DNA from: JBJXHN01 sp046233135
GTDB lineage: Bacteria > Pseudomonadota > Alphaproteobacteria > Rhodospirillales > Rhodospirillaceae
Direction of reading: 5' to 3'
Length of the DNA stretch: 64,000 nucleotides
Assembly (NCBI GenBank): GCA_046233135.1
Contig: JBJXHN010000001.1
Coordinates: 930,001-994,000, forward strand
Of this stretch, positions 43,619 to 52,833 are shown piece by piece. Within the stretch, counting starts at the first letter, position 1. Every line of letters starts with the position of its first letter. The position numbers and the translations under genes are program-made. A model generated the notes under the pieces. It searched no databases, was not told the origin of the DNA, and was given only the letters and a program-made list of their open reading frames with translations.

Positions 43619-43840
43619 GCCGAAAATACTCCCTCTGTCTTCCGCGGCTCGCGGCCGGTCTGCGCGGGTCCGGCCCTGTTGCCGGCACCCCGTCTAGCGG
43701 ACCCTCTCCCCACACTCCCGCCATGTTAGCCGTGGAAACCAGGATGACACAATGGCAAAACGTCTGTCATACGAGCCGGCGGCCCGAACGGATTGCCTCG
43801 GACCGACCTTCGGTCCCCTTCGCCGCCGGCTTTTCCGCGA

Positions 43841-43875
43841 AACCGATGGCGGGAGCGGGTGCCCCGCCATCGGTT
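43841..43875 (-). terminator. Terminator-like hairpin after clpP
   Basis: A 13-bp perfect stem (43841-43853, 43863-43875; 9-nt loop) followed on the minus strand by TTTCGC, 35 bp after the clpP stop. It may reduce read-through to clpX. Confidence 0.6.
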
Positions 43876-43910
43876 CCACGCTTCACACCGAACCTCCGCT
43901 ATCCGGAACC

Positions 43911-44576
43911 TCAGCTCTTGTCCCCCTCGCCCTTGCCGTCGCCCTCTTCTCCGGGGGCGTCGGTGCGGCGGATGATCACCTCGTCGATCAGGCCGAAGGT
44001 CTTGGCTTCTTCCGCGGTCATGTAGTTGTCGCGGTCCATGGCCTTTTCGATGGCTTCCAGGGGCTTGCCGGTATGCTTCACATAGACCCGGTTCAGCCGT
44101 TCCCGCAAGGCGAGGATTTCGCGGGCCTGGATTTCGATATCCGCGGCCTGGCCCTGGAACCCGCCGCTGGGCTGGTGGATCATGATCCGGGCGTTGGGGG
44201 TGGCAAAGCGCTTGCCCGCTTCGCCGGCGGTCAGCAGCAGCGAACCCATGGACGCCGCCTGGCCGATGCAGACGGTCGATACCGGGCTTTTGATGTATTC
44301 CATGGTATCGTAGATGGCCATGCCACTGGTCACCACGCCACCCGGGGAATTGATGTAAAACGAAATATCCTTGTTCGGATTTTCGGATTCCAGGAACAGC
44401 AGCTGGGCGCAGATCAGGCTGGACACACCATCGTGCACCTGCCCGGTCAGGAAAATGATGCGCTCTTTCAGCAGCCGCGAATAGATATCGTAGGAACGCT
44501 CCCCTCTGTTCGTCTGCTCGACCACCATGGGTACGAGCGTGTTGTTCAGCACTTCAATCGGATCGCGGTCGCGCAT
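43911..44576 (-). CDS. clpP: ATP-dependent Clp protease proteolytic subunit
   Basis: ClpP serine peptidase forming the tetradecameric barrel. The 221-residue protein has the nucleophile in GQAASMGSLLL and the catalytic histidine in RIMIHQPSGG, with the handle helix intact. ATG 44576 (MRDRDPIEVLNNTLVP) is the family start; an in-frame upstream extension is non-homologous. The acidic Gly/Glu-rich last ~15 residues are poorly conserved. Upstream lies a 32-bp-period hairpin repeat. Confidence 0.98.
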   Translation of the reverse strand: MRDRDPIEVLNNTLVPMVVEQTNRGERSYDIYSRLLKERIIFLTGQVHDGVSSLICAQLLFLESENPNKDISFYINSPGGVVTSGMAIYDTMEYIKSPVSTVCIGQAASMGSLLLTAGEAGKRFATPNARIMIHQPSGGFQGQAADIEIQAREILALRERLNRVYVKHTGKPLEAIEKAMDRDNYMTAEEAKTFGLIDEVIIRRTDAPGEEGDGKGEGDKS

Positions 44577-44601
44577 ATCTGTCTCAGTCCCTTGGCAATC
44601 A

Positions 44602-44659
44602 GAGGGATGTCCGGCCCCAGGACCGGACTGGCGGAGGGATGTCCGGCCCATGGACCGGA
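44602..44659 (-). repeat. Tandem hairpin repeat in the clpP leader
   Basis: Two ~26-bp units (44602-44627 and 44634-44659, period 32 bp) share GAGGGATGTCCGGCCC..GGACCGGA. Each can fold into a short GTCCGG/CCGGAC hairpin. They lie just upstream of clpP, so a leader-structure role is possible. Confidence 0.6.
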
Positions 44660-44849
44660 CGAAAGAATGGCCCTGAAGGGGAGAGCCGCGCACCGTGGAG
44701 GAGACCGGCACGGCAGCCATAAGCACAGAGCCTAGCTTCCTTACATAGGCCGCCCTACCCCACCCTGTCCAGGGTGGTGTGCACGGCAAGTGCGGCAGGA
44801 CGTCGAAGCGACGGGAGTCGCGGCCATCCGGCCCCGGCGCTCCCCATGG
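44660..44849. other. Gap between tig and clpP
   Basis: Together with the hairpin repeat this makes a 349-bp space between tig and clpP. No gene is seen. It should contain the clpP promoter; none is obvious by eye. Confidence 0.5.
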
Positions 44850-44884
44850 AAAAGGCCCGGTACCAGGGCGGTACCGGGCCTTTT
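44850..44884 (-). terminator. Strong terminator of tig
   Basis: A 15-bp perfect stem (44850-44864, 44870-44884; 5-nt loop) with A/T-rich ends gives TTTT on the minus strand, 41 bp after the tig stop. Its symmetry allows it to work in both directions. Confidence 0.9.
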
Positions 44885-44925
44885 CACGACAGGTTTTCTC
44901 GCGAAGAGGTCTCGCCGCCGCCCGA

Positions 44926-46266
44926 TCAGGCGGTGGCCTCTTCTTCCTCGCTGTCGGCCAGCAGCTCTTCCGGCGAGACCGGCTTGTCGGTGACGGCCGC
45001 CAGCTCGATGATGAAGTTGCAGACCTTGTCTTCGAACACCGGCGCGCGGAGCTGTTCCATCGCCTGGGTGTTCTGGCGATAGTAGTTCAGCACGGCCATT
45101 TCCTGACCCGGGAAGCGCCGCATTTCACGCATCAGCGCGGCGTTCAGGTCTTCCTGATTGACCTTGATTTCGTTCTTCTGGCCCACGTCGGCGAGCAGCA
45201 GGCCCAGGCGCACGCGCCGTTCGGCGATTCCCCGGTATTCGGTCTTCAGTTCGTCTTCCGACTTGGCCGCATCTTCTTCGTCCAGCTGGCCCTGTTCCTT
45301 GGCCTGGCTCAGCTGCTGCCAGATGCCTTCGAACTCGGCGTCCACCAGACCCTGCGGCACGTCGAAGGTGCAGCGCTCGGCCAGGGAGTCGAGCAGCTTG
45401 CGCTTCACCTTCTGGCGGGACACTTCGTCGTATTCCTTCTGCAGGTCCTCGCGCACCGTGGTACGCAACTCCTCCAGGGAGTCCTTGCCGAAGGTCTTGG
45501 CCAGTTCGTCGTCCAGCGCCGGGACCACCGGGGCCTTCAGGCCCTTCAAGGTGATGTCGAAGGTGACGTCCTTGCCCGCCAACTCTTCGGCCGGATAATC
45601 TTCGGGGAAAGTCACGGTGATGACCTTTTCCTCACCCACGGACACGCCGATCACCTGATCTTCGAAGCCGGGGATGAAGGCGCCCGAGCCCAGTTCCAGC
45701 TCGTAGTCTTCCGCCGCACCGCCTTCGAACGGTTCGCCGTCGCGCTTGCCCAGGAAGTCGATCACGGCCACGTCGCCGGACGCGGCCGGACGGGCGTCTT
45801 CGATCGCTTCGTTGGTCTTGCGCTGCTCGGCCAGGGTGCCCAGGGCTTCCTCGACCTTCTCGTCGGCGACCTGGGTGGTTTCCCGCTCCAGGGTGATGGA
45901 CGCGAAGTCCACGTCACCGACCTCGGGCAGAACTTCCAGAGACATGGTGATGGCAAGATCGGCACCGGGCTCGAACGCTTCGTTCACGTCGATGGTGGGC
46001 TGCAGCGCCGGCTTCAGGGCGTTGTCCTCGATCACCTTCTGCATGGAATCCTGGACGGCCTTTTCCAGAACCTCACCCAGCACGCTCTGACCGAACCGCT
46101 TGCGCATGATGCTCATCGGCACCTTGCCGCGGCGGAAGCCCGGAATGTTCACCTGGCCCTTCAACTCCTCCAGCCGACTCGTGGTGCGGGCCTCAAGGTC
46201 GGTGGCGGGAATGACGATTTTGTACTCCCGCTTAAGGGAGTCGTTGACGGTTTCGGTGACCTGCAT
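44926..46266 (-). CDS. tig: Trigger factor
   Basis: Ribosome-associated chaperone and peptidyl-prolyl isomerase. The ribosome-binding signature GFRRGKVPMSIMRKRFG (~44-60) is intact, followed by the FKBP-like PPIase domain (~160-245, with VIDFLGKRDGEPFEGG) and the C-terminal helical arms. At 446 residues it is a normal length, ending in a Glu/Ala-rich tail. It opens the tig-clpP-clpX-lon block. Confidence 0.97.
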   Translation of the reverse strand: MQVTETVNDSLKREYKIVIPATDLEARTTSRLEELKGQVNIPGFRRGKVPMSIMRKRFGQSVLGEVLEKAVQDSMQKVIEDNALKPALQPTIDVNEAFEPGADLAITMSLEVLPEVGDVDFASITLERETTQVADEKVEEALGTLAEQRKTNEAIEDARPAASGDVAVIDFLGKRDGEPFEGGAAEDYELELGSGAFIPGFEDQVIGVSVGEEKVITVTFPEDYPAEELAGKDVTFDITLKGLKAPVVPALDDELAKTFGKDSLEELRTTVREDLQKEYDEVSRQKVKRKLLDSLAERCTFDVPQGLVDAEFEGIWQQLSQAKEQGQLDEEDAAKSEDELKTEYRGIAERRVRLGLLLADVGQKNEIKVNQEDLNAALMREMRRFPGQEMAVLNYYRQNTQAMEQLRAPVFEDKVCNFIIELAAVTDKPVSPEELLADSEEEEATA

Positions 46267-46562
46267 CGGGATCTCTTAAGCCCTTGCCATAACTGCGGTT
46301 GATCCGCCAGACGGCCCGCGGAACGCGGCGCCGTGATCCCTGGCGGCATGAAAGGAAACACATGCCTGCCCGTCGTATCCCGGAATCCCGGGACCGACAC
46401 AGGCGGACAGATGCCGAGGGGGAGCGTCGTCCCCCGGTCGTCCTCCCCTCTCCGGAGAGGAGCCCGGACGATCCGGCGGCGCAGGCCTTTTCCCCAAAAG
46501 GAAAAGCAAGCAGCCCCTGGACCCGGACCTCCGAACGTTCGAAGGAAAAGCCGACCGACGAC

Positions 46563-46647
46563 TGGTGCGGGCGGAGGGACTTGAACCCCCACGGCCGAAG
46601 CCACCAGGACCTAAACCTGGCGTGTCTACCAATTTCACCACGCCCGC
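46563..46647 (-). tRNA. tRNA-Leu (anticodon TAG)
   Basis: A class II tRNA on the minus strand, 85 nt. Acceptor GCGGGCG/CGCCCGC, D-loop GGTGAAATTGGTAGACACGC, anticodon stem CCAGG/CCTGG around TTTAGGT (anticodon TAG, leucine), a short variable arm, T-arm GGGGGTTCAAGTCCC and an encoded CCA. It precedes tig by 296 bp on the same strand; that gap holds no recognisable gene. Confidence 0.95.
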
Positions 46648-47111
46648 CTTGCCCCGGCGGCAAGGGCGCGTTATCCCACAGGCGCACGTCCCTGGCAAGG
46701 GGCGTTATCGCCCTCCGGGCTGGGGGAGGACCGATACAACACCACGTACGCGAGAACGCCGGCCCACATCCCACGAACGGCCGTCGGCATACATTGAACC
46801 AAGCGCTCAACCATTATCCAAAACGGCCTATACAGCTATCCCTTTAAGCTTGGTTGAATAAAAACCGTAATTTTGTTAGGAGTACGCCCCATCGTGCTGG
46901 GGGGCACCAAAAATTCCACCTCCTACAACACCAGACATTGACCTTGGCGCCGATGGGCCAAGGGACCACCGTCACGTGTTACAGACAAAAAACCGTGCTC
47001 TGAAAAAGAAGCCCGGCGGGGGGAGGAGTGGCTGTCGCTGCTCTGGAACAGGGGGCATGCAGACCATCAGCACGGCCAAACGTCCGGACCTTTAAGAGGA
47101 GACGAGGGGCC
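46648..47111. other. Intergenic region upstream of the globin-coupled MCP
   Basis: A 464-bp region without a supported gene. It contains a spaced inverted repeat (TTGAACCAAGC at 46794-46804 and its near complement at 46848-46858, 10 of 11 positions), which may be an operator, and otherwise must hold the promoters for the tRNA-Leu (minus) and the MCP (plus). No RNA family was recognised. Confidence 0.5.
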
Positions 47112-48449
47112 ATGGCCGATACTTATGAACGCGCGACACGTCTGCGTTTTTTGCAAATAGACGACAATACCTGCGCCCATCTGCGCGAGGTCCGCGATAT
47201 CATCGCCCCCCGGATCGACGAGATCCTGGAGTCCTTTTATATTAATGTGCGGTCCATGCCCGGGGCGGAGCGGATGTTCAAGCGCCCCGGCTCGCTGGAG
47301 CATGCCCGCAGCCGCCAGCGGGAACATTGGCTGGAATATGTTTTCAAGGGCCGCTTCGACGATTCCTACGTGGATGCCCTGGACACCATCGGCCGCGTTC
47401 ATGAAAAGGTGGGGCTGGAGCCGCGCTGGTATCTGGCCAGCTATTGCCTCGTGCTCAACAAGATCATCCCGATGGTTCTGACCGCCCGGCGCAAGCGTCC
47501 CGAACAGGCCGCCCAGCTGGTGTCGGCGATCAACAAGGCCGTGTTCCTGGATGCGGACCTCGCCATTTCCAGCTATAACCGCGCGGTGCGGGAAAAGGCG
47601 CGGGCCGAGGTGGACACCAAGGCCGACACCTTCGAAAACGGCATTCGCGAGCTGGTACAGGTCGTGGCCGGCGCGGCCACCCAGCTGCAGTCCACCGCCC
47701 GGGCCATGAGCGCCACCGCCGAGCAGACCGCCACCAAGGCCGGGACAGTGGCGGCGGCGGCGGATTCCGCGTCTGCCAATGTGCAGACCGTGGCCACGGC
47801 GTCGGAAGAGCTGCATGCCTCCATCTCGGAAATCAGCCGGCAGGTCAGCGAATCCACCCGCATCTCGCTGGGGGCGGTGGAGGAGGCCCAGCGCGCCAAC
47901 GAACTGGTCAACGGCCTGGCCGCCGCGGCCGACAAGATCGGCGAGGTCATCCGCCTGATCAACGACATCGCCAGCCAGACCAATCTTCTCGCCCTCAATG
48001 CCACCATCGAGGCCGCCCGGGCGGGCGATGCGGGCAAGGGCTTCGCCGTCGTCGCCAACGAGGTCAAGAGCCTCGCCAACCAGACCAGCCGCGCGACCGA
48101 GGAGATCGGCAACCAGATCTCCGCCGTTCAGGGGGCCACCCGCGACGCCGTCAGCGCCATCCAGGGGATCGGCGAAACCATCAGCGAAATCAGCGAGATC
48201 GCCTCGGCTATCGCCGCCGCCATCGATCAGCAGGGCTCCGCCACCCAGGAGATCGCCCGCAACGTCCAGGAAGCGGCCAGCGGCACCCACCAGGTCTCCA
48301 GCAATATCCAGGCGGTCACCGACGGGGCGGATCAGACCGGCCGGTCCGCCCAGGAAGTGCTGGCCGCGGCCGGAGAGCTGAGCAGCCAGTCGGAAACCTT
48401 GTCCAACCGGGTCGGGGATTTCTTGCATACCCTGCGCAAACACGCTTAA
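47112..48449 (+). CDS. Globin-coupled methyl-accepting chemotaxis protein (HemAT-like)
   Basis: A soluble aerotaxis-type receptor. Residues ~1-165 form a sensor globin; the proximal heme ligand is probably His97 (GRVHEKVGLEPRWYLASY). A linker leads to an MCP signalling domain with the hairpin tip INDIASQTNLLALNATIEAARAG split here for brevity around residue 300, and EVKSLANQTSRATEEI. There are no TM helices, so oxygen or another gas is sensed in the cytoplasm and reported to CheA. ATG 47112 follows AAGAGGAGACGAGG. Length (445) is normal for the family. Confidence 0.92.
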   Translation: MADTYERATRLRFLQIDDNTCAHLREVRDIIAPRIDEILESFYINVRSMPGAERMFKRPGSLEHARSRQREHWLEYVFKGRFDDSYVDALDTIGRVHEKVGLEPRWYLASYCLVLNKIIPMVLTARRKRPEQAAQLVSAINKAVFLDADLAISSYNRAVREKARAEVDTKADTFENGIRELVQVVAGAATQLQSTARAMSATAEQTATKAGTVAAAADSASANVQTVATASEELHASISEISRQVSESTRISLGAVEEAQRANELVNGLAAAADKIGEVIRLINDIASQTNLLALNATIEAARAGDAGKGFAVVANEVKSLANQTSRATEEIGNQISAVQGATRDAVSAIQGIGETISEISEIASAIAAAIDQQGSATQEIARNVQEAASGTHQVSSNIQAVTDGADQTGRSAQEVLAAAGELSSQSETLSNRVGDFLHTLRKHA

Positions 48450-48483
48450 TCTGGCTACATCCTCTTTGACGGGGTGACCAACG

Positions 48484-48509
48484 CCCGGCCCCCTGACGGA
48501 GGGGCCGGG
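48484..48509 (+). terminator. Hairpin after the globin-coupled MCP
   Basis: A 9-bp perfect GC stem (48484-48492, 48501-48509; 8-nt loop) 34 bp after the stop, followed by CCTTGTC. The T-run is weak. Confidence 0.6.
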
Positions 48510-48536
48510 CCTTGTCGTTCCACTTCGGATGGTGCC

Positions 48537-49037
48537 ATGACCCCTTCCCATTCCGACGACGACGATGAACAGCGCCGCCTTGAGGCCCTGCGCAGGATGA
48601 GCGTTCTGGACAGCCCGCCGGATCCGGCGTTCGACCGCCTGACCCGTCTGGCCCGCAACATCTTCGACGTTCCCATTGCCCTGGTGTCGCTGGTGGATGA
48701 ACGGCGGCAGTGGTTCAAGTCCAAGGTCGGCGTGGATGTCACGGAAACCCCGCGCTCCTGGGCCTTTTGCGGCTACACCATCCAGTCGGCCGGGATCATG
48801 GAGGTTCTGGACGCCCGCAAGGACCGGCGGTTCACGGAAAACCCGCTGGTTCTCGGCGCTCCCTTTATCCGCTATTACGCCGGCATGCCCCTGGACGTGG
48901 GCGACGGCCTTCGCCTGGGCACCCTTTGCGTCATCGATATCCTGCCCCGCCCGCCCCTGAACACGCCGGAGCGGGAAATCCTGGAGGACCTCGGCGCCCT
49001 GGTGGTGGACGAGATCCTGCGCGGGCCGGAGCGATAA
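48537..49037 (+). CDS. GAF domain protein
   Basis: A 166-residue protein that is almost wholly one GAF domain, with the characteristic opening RRLEALRRMSVLDSPPDPAFDRLTRLA and VSLVDERRQWFKSKVG...TPRSWAFCGYTI. It has no output domain, so it may sense a small ligand and act on a partner protein. It lies 87 bp after the globin-coupled MCP on the same strand, which suggests that they work in a common sensory pathway, though a hairpin separates them. Confidence 0.85.
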   Translation: MTPSHSDDDDEQRRLEALRRMSVLDSPPDPAFDRLTRLARNIFDVPIALVSLVDERRQWFKSKVGVDVTETPRSWAFCGYTIQSAGIMEVLDARKDRRFTENPLVLGAPFIRYYAGMPLDVGDGLRLGTLCVIDILPRPPLNTPEREILEDLGALVVDEILRGPER

Positions 49038-49046
49038 CCGCTCCGG

Positions 49047-49403
49047 TTACCCTTCGGACAGGGGAATCTCCATCGCCAGCAGGGCCGGCCCCAGGCATTT
49101 GCCGTGGGCATCCTGGGCCAGGGAGCGGGTCACCCCGCCGCCCAGCGCACCCTCCATCACGAAATTCAGGGCCGCCAGGGCCGGCAGTTCGTAGCGCCGC
49201 ACCTCTCCGCTCACCAGGCCGGTGAAATGGGCGCGCACCCGCTCGGCCGTCACTTCGCGCAGCAGCAGGGGGTAATCCTCCGGCCGGTAGGCGATGACGG
49301 AAATGTTGGAAATATCGCCCTTGTCGCCGGCCCGGGCATGGGCCAGGGCGTGCAGCGGCACCATCGGGCGGACCGGTGAAGAGGAAGCATCGGACATCGG
49401 CAT
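49047..49403 (-). CDS. AtuA-related small protein
   Basis: A 118-residue protein resembling the C-terminal domain found in AtuA-like proteins: LHALAHARAGDKGDISNISVIAY and NFVMEGALGGGVTRSLAQDAHGK. In many genomes this domain is a separate small subunit beside the AtuA large protein, as here, where its ATG overlaps the large-subunit stop (TGATG). The two probably form one complex. Confidence 0.82.
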   Translation of the reverse strand: MPMSDASSSPVRPMVPLHALAHARAGDKGDISNISVIAYRPEDYPLLLREVTAERVRAHFTGLVSGEVRRYELPALAALNFVMEGALGGGVTRSLAQDAHGKCLGPALLAMEIPLSEG

Positions 49404-50755
49404 CAGGCCTCCAGGCGGTGGACGACCGGGGTCACCAGGTCTTCGGGGATCAGGATGGACACCACGCCGATGACCTCGCGGGCGGATTTGCTGATGCCGC
49501 CGCCGCCGGCCGGTCCGTTGATGTAAAGGGCATCCACTTCGTGGGCGATGCGTTCCGCGTCGGCCATCGTGTCGGTGCTGGCGGCGAAGCGCGCCCGGAC
49601 TTCGAAGGGCTCTGCCGCACCGGCACCGGTACCGGCGGCCCCCCCCTCGCCCAGCACCGAGGTCAGGCCGATCAGGTCCTGGCGCGTCTCCCGGCAGCGG
49701 ACGCCGGTCAGCCGCAGGCGTTCGGCGACGATCTCCAGGGCCAGCCGGCCCCGGGCCACGGCGCCGGGGCCGGCGTAGGTCACCTGCCCCTCGCCCACAT
49801 AGCTGTCCACATAGCCCAGCGAGACCTTGAGCAGCCCGCTGCGCGGCGCTCCTTTGCCGCCGGCCACCCGCACCCGGTCGGGACCGATGTCATGGACGGA
49901 TACGGCGCTGAAATCGGCCAGCACGTCGGGCTGGAAATAGCGGGCTGGGTCGTGAATTTCGTACAGCAGCTGTTCCTTGCAGGTGGCGGGGGACACCAGG
50001 CCTCCGCTCTCCGGGGTCTTGGTGACCTCCAGGCTGCCGTCCTCGGACACGATGCCGATGGGCAGGCCCAGGCGGGCCAGACCGGCCACGTCCTTCACCC
50101 CCGGGTCGGCGAAATAGCCGCCGGTGATCTGGCCGGCGCATTCCAGCAGGTGGCCGACCACGGTTCCCGCCCCCAGGCGGTCCCAGTCGTCGAACCGCCA
50201 GCCGAAATGGTGGATCAGCGGCGCGAGGAACAGGGCCGGATCGGCGGCCCGGCCGGTGATCACCACCTCGGCGCCGCCGGCCAGGGCCTCGACGATGGGG
50301 GCCGCGCCCAGGTAGGCGTTGGCCGAGACCAGCCGGTTCCGATAGGCCGAGACGGGTTCGCCGGTTTCCATCACCCGGAAGTCGCCGTCCCGCACGCCCT
50401 CCAGCACGTCATCGCCGGTCACCGCCGCGATGCGCAGGCCGTGCAGCCCCAGATCCCGGGCCACGTCGCGGACCTTGCGGGCCGCCGCCAGGGGGTTGGC
50501 CGCCCCCATGTTGGTGACCACGCGGACCCCCTTTTCCCGGCACAGCGGCAGCACGGCGGCCATGCGCGCGCCCAGATGGGGATCATAGCCCAGGTCCGGA
50601 TCGCGGCGCCGGGCCTGCTGGGCCAGGGCGATGGTGCGTTCGGCCAGGCATTCGAAAACCAGGACATCCAGATCGCCGCGCGCCACCAGATCGATGGCGG
50701 GATCGATGCGGTCGCCGGAAAAGCCGGCGCCGGCTCCCAGGCGCAGGGGCTTCAT
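49403..50755 (-). CDS. AtuA family protein (DUF1446)
   Basis: A 450-residue protein of the AtuA (acyclic terpene utilisation) / DUF1446 family. The N-terminus LRLGAGAGFSGDRIDPAIDL and blocks VVTNMGAANPLAAAR, VVITGRAADPALFLAP and GAGTVVGHLLECAGQITGGYFADPG are typical. The biochemical reaction is unknown; genetic links are to degradation of terpenoid or other branched carboxylic acids. It overlaps the TRAP permease gene by 4 bp (ATGA), so transport and catabolism of the same substrate are implied. Confidence 0.87.
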   Translation of the reverse strand: MKPLRLGAGAGFSGDRIDPAIDLVARGDLDVLVFECLAERTIALAQQARRRDPDLGYDPHLGARMAAVLPLCREKGVRVVTNMGAANPLAAARKVRDVARDLGLHGLRIAAVTGDDVLEGVRDGDFRVMETGEPVSAYRNRLVSANAYLGAAPIVEALAGGAEVVITGRAADPALFLAPLIHHFGWRFDDWDRLGAGTVVGHLLECAGQITGGYFADPGVKDVAGLARLGLPIGIVSEDGSLEVTKTPESGGLVSPATCKEQLLYEIHDPARYFQPDVLADFSAVSVHDIGPDRVRVAGGKGAPRSGLLKVSLGYVDSYVGEGQVTYAGPGAVARGRLALEIVAERLRLTGVRCRETRQDLIGLTSVLGEGGAAGTGAGAAEPFEVRARFAASTDTMADAERIAHEVDALYINGPAGGGGISKSAREVIGVVSILIPEDLVTPVVHRLEA

Positions 50756-52677
50756 GCTTCCGTTCCTTGTTGCTGAGGGACCGCCCGGGCAGAGTCGGCG
50801 TCGGCGTCGGCAGCAGCCGGCGCGGCGGCGGGCCGCCCCTTGCGGCGATGCCAGAACAGACCGCCGGCGAGCAGCGCCAGGGCGCCGAAGGGCGCGGCCC
50901 AATGGGGCACCATGGCCAGGGCGATGATCACCACATACAGCGGCAGATCCAACCACCGCCGGCCGCTCAACGGCTGACCGCCAAGCAGGGTGGGGATGGC
51001 GAGCACCAGGACCAGCCCGGTCAGGGCGGCGTTGAGGATGGCCAGCGCGCCGCCCTGACCGACCATGCCGGGATAGAGCAGCAGCAGGAACGGCACGACG
51101 TAGGTGATGGCACCCAGGCGCACCGCTTCTCCGGCCGCCGGCAGCCAGCGGGTGTTGGCGATGGCGGCGCCGACGAAGACGGCGATGCAGACCGGCGGGG
51201 TGATGACGGAGATCGTGGCGTAATAGAACACGAACAGATGGGCGGCCAGCGGGTTCACCCCCATCTCGGTCATCGCCGGGGCGAGCACGGCGGCGACCAG
51301 CACATAGGCCGCCGTGGTGGGCAGGCCCATGCCCATGATCAGGCAGACGACGGCGACGATCAGCGCCACCATCACCATGGAATCCCCGGCCAGGTCGACG
51401 ATCAGCGACGACAGCACCACGCCGATGCCCGTCAGGTTGATCATCGCGACCAGGATCTGCGCCCCGGCCAGCATGACGCCGATGATCACCAGGCCCCGCC
51501 CGGCGTCGGCGATGCCGTCCAGCAGGCTGCCGCCCATCTCGCGCGGGGTCTTGCGCCGGGCGTTGGTCACCACGAAGGCCGCCACGGCGCCGACGATGCC
51601 GTAGAAGGCCGAGGTGCCGACGGACCGTCCCATGAAGATCCCCGCGAACAGACCACCCAGGGCCAGGACGATGGGCAGCAGGCGGCTGAAGGTGAGGATG
51701 TCGCGCCAGGCGGGCAGCTCGGAATCGGGAACGGTGGCGAGGTTGCGGCGCAGGGCGACCACATGAACGGTGACGAAAACCGACAGATAGAACAGCAGGG
51801 CCGGCAGGATGGCCGCGACCATGACGGTGAGGTAGCTGACCCCCAGGATCTCGGCCATGACGAAGGCGGCCGCGCCCATGATCGGCGGGGCGATCTGGCC
51901 GCCGGTGGACGCCACCGCCTCCACCGCCGCGGCGAAGGGGGCGGGATAGCGCAGGCGCTTCATCATCGGGATGGTCAGGTTGCCGGTGGTGGCCACATTG
52001 GCCACCGCGCTGCCGCTGACCATGCCGAACAGGCCCGAAGCGATGGTGGCGACCTTGGCCGCCCCGCCCGGGCTGCGGCCGCCCAGGCGCATGGAGAGAT
52101 CCATGAACGCCTGCCCGCCGCCGGTGTGCAGCAGCATGGCGCCGAACAGCACGAAGGCGGAGATCACCGTCGCCGCCACCCCCATCAGCAGCCCCCAGAT
52201 CCCCAGGTCACCCAGGAACAGGGTTTCGGTGACAAAGGCCGCATCGAACCCGCGATGGCCCAGTGGCGACGGCAGCAGATGCCCCAGCAGGGCATAGGCC
52301 AGGCCCAGCCCCACCAGGATCGGGAAGAAAAGCCCCACGGCCCGCCGTCCCAGCTCCAGCACCACCACCACCAGACCGGCGGTCAGCACCATGTCCAGCG
52401 ACGTGGCCCATGGCAGGGTGGTCATGATCTCGTCGTAATGCACGACGATATAGCCGCAGGCCACGAGGGTGACGGCGGCGGCGGCCAGATCGACCACCAC
52501 CCCGAGGGGGCGCCACCGGGTGCCCTGCCCCAGGGGATAGAGCGCGAGCCCCAGGCAGACGACAAGAGCGAGGAAAACGGCGCGCTGGATCAATCCCTCC
52601 AGGGGACCGACGGCGGTGGTGTAGAGCACGAACCCGCCGACGGCCAGCGCCAGGGCCGTGGGAAGCCATTTCGGCAT
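50752..52677 (-). CDS. TRAP transporter fused permease subunit
   Basis: A 641-residue fused DctQM-type membrane protein of the TAXI-TRAP class with ~16-18 hydrophobic helices. The DctM half contains GGQAFMDLSMRLGGRSPGGAAK and SGSAVANVATTGNLTIPMMK, the classic TAXI-TRAP permease motif, and GMGLPTTAAYVLVA. The ~25-residue C-terminus is basic then Ala/Asp-rich. It works with the TAXI binding protein upstream in the operon; the two are separated by 156 bp containing the dispersed repeat. Confidence 0.92.
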   Translation of the reverse strand: MPKWLPTALALAVGGFVLYTTAVGPLEGLIQRAVFLALVVCLGLALYPLGQGTRWRPLGVVVDLAAAAVTLVACGYIVVHYDEIMTTLPWATSLDMVLTAGLVVVVLELGRRAVGLFFPILVGLGLAYALLGHLLPSPLGHRGFDAAFVTETLFLGDLGIWGLLMGVAATVISAFVLFGAMLLHTGGGQAFMDLSMRLGGRSPGGAAKVATIASGLFGMVSGSAVANVATTGNLTIPMMKRLRYPAPFAAAVEAVASTGGQIAPPIMGAAAFVMAEILGVSYLTVMVAAILPALLFYLSVFVTVHVVALRRNLATVPDSELPAWRDILTFSRLLPIVLALGGLFAGIFMGRSVGTSAFYGIVGAVAAFVVTNARRKTPREMGGSLLDGIADAGRGLVIIGVMLAGAQILVAMINLTGIGVVLSSLIVDLAGDSMVMVALIVAVVCLIMGMGLPTTAAYVLVAAVLAPAMTEMGVNPLAAHLFVFYYATISVITPPVCIAVFVGAAIANTRWLPAAGEAVRLGAITYVVPFLLLLYPGMVGQGGALAILNAALTGLVLVLAIPTLLGGQPLSGRRWLDLPLYVVIIALAMVPHWAAPFGALALLAGGLFWHRRKGRPAAAPAAADADADSARAVPQQQGTEA

Positions 52678-52723
52678 CGGACGATATCCCTTGCGACGAA
52701 GTCTATTTACGGCTTTGTGAGGA

Positions 52724-52830
52724 CCAACCCGCGAGAATCGCGGGTTGGCAAGGCTGACTAGCCGCCGCGCCTTATGGCGCGTAAAAGCCCTCGTGGCGAT
52801 TGAACGAAATACGGCTTGCAAAGCAAGCCG
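52724..52830 (-). repeat. Dispersed structured repeat, copy 2
   Basis: This copy has hairpin 1 at 52724-52748 (11-bp stem), the conserved core at 52749-52811 and hairpin 2 at 52812-52830 (8-bp stem). Core and layout are those of copy 1 (2293-2422), but the stems differ in sequence and length and still pair perfectly. It lies 3 bp after the stop of the minus-strand TAXI gene and within the operon, ahead of the TRAP permease, where hairpin 2 could lower downstream expression. Confidence 0.85.
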
Positions 52831-52833
52831 GTA

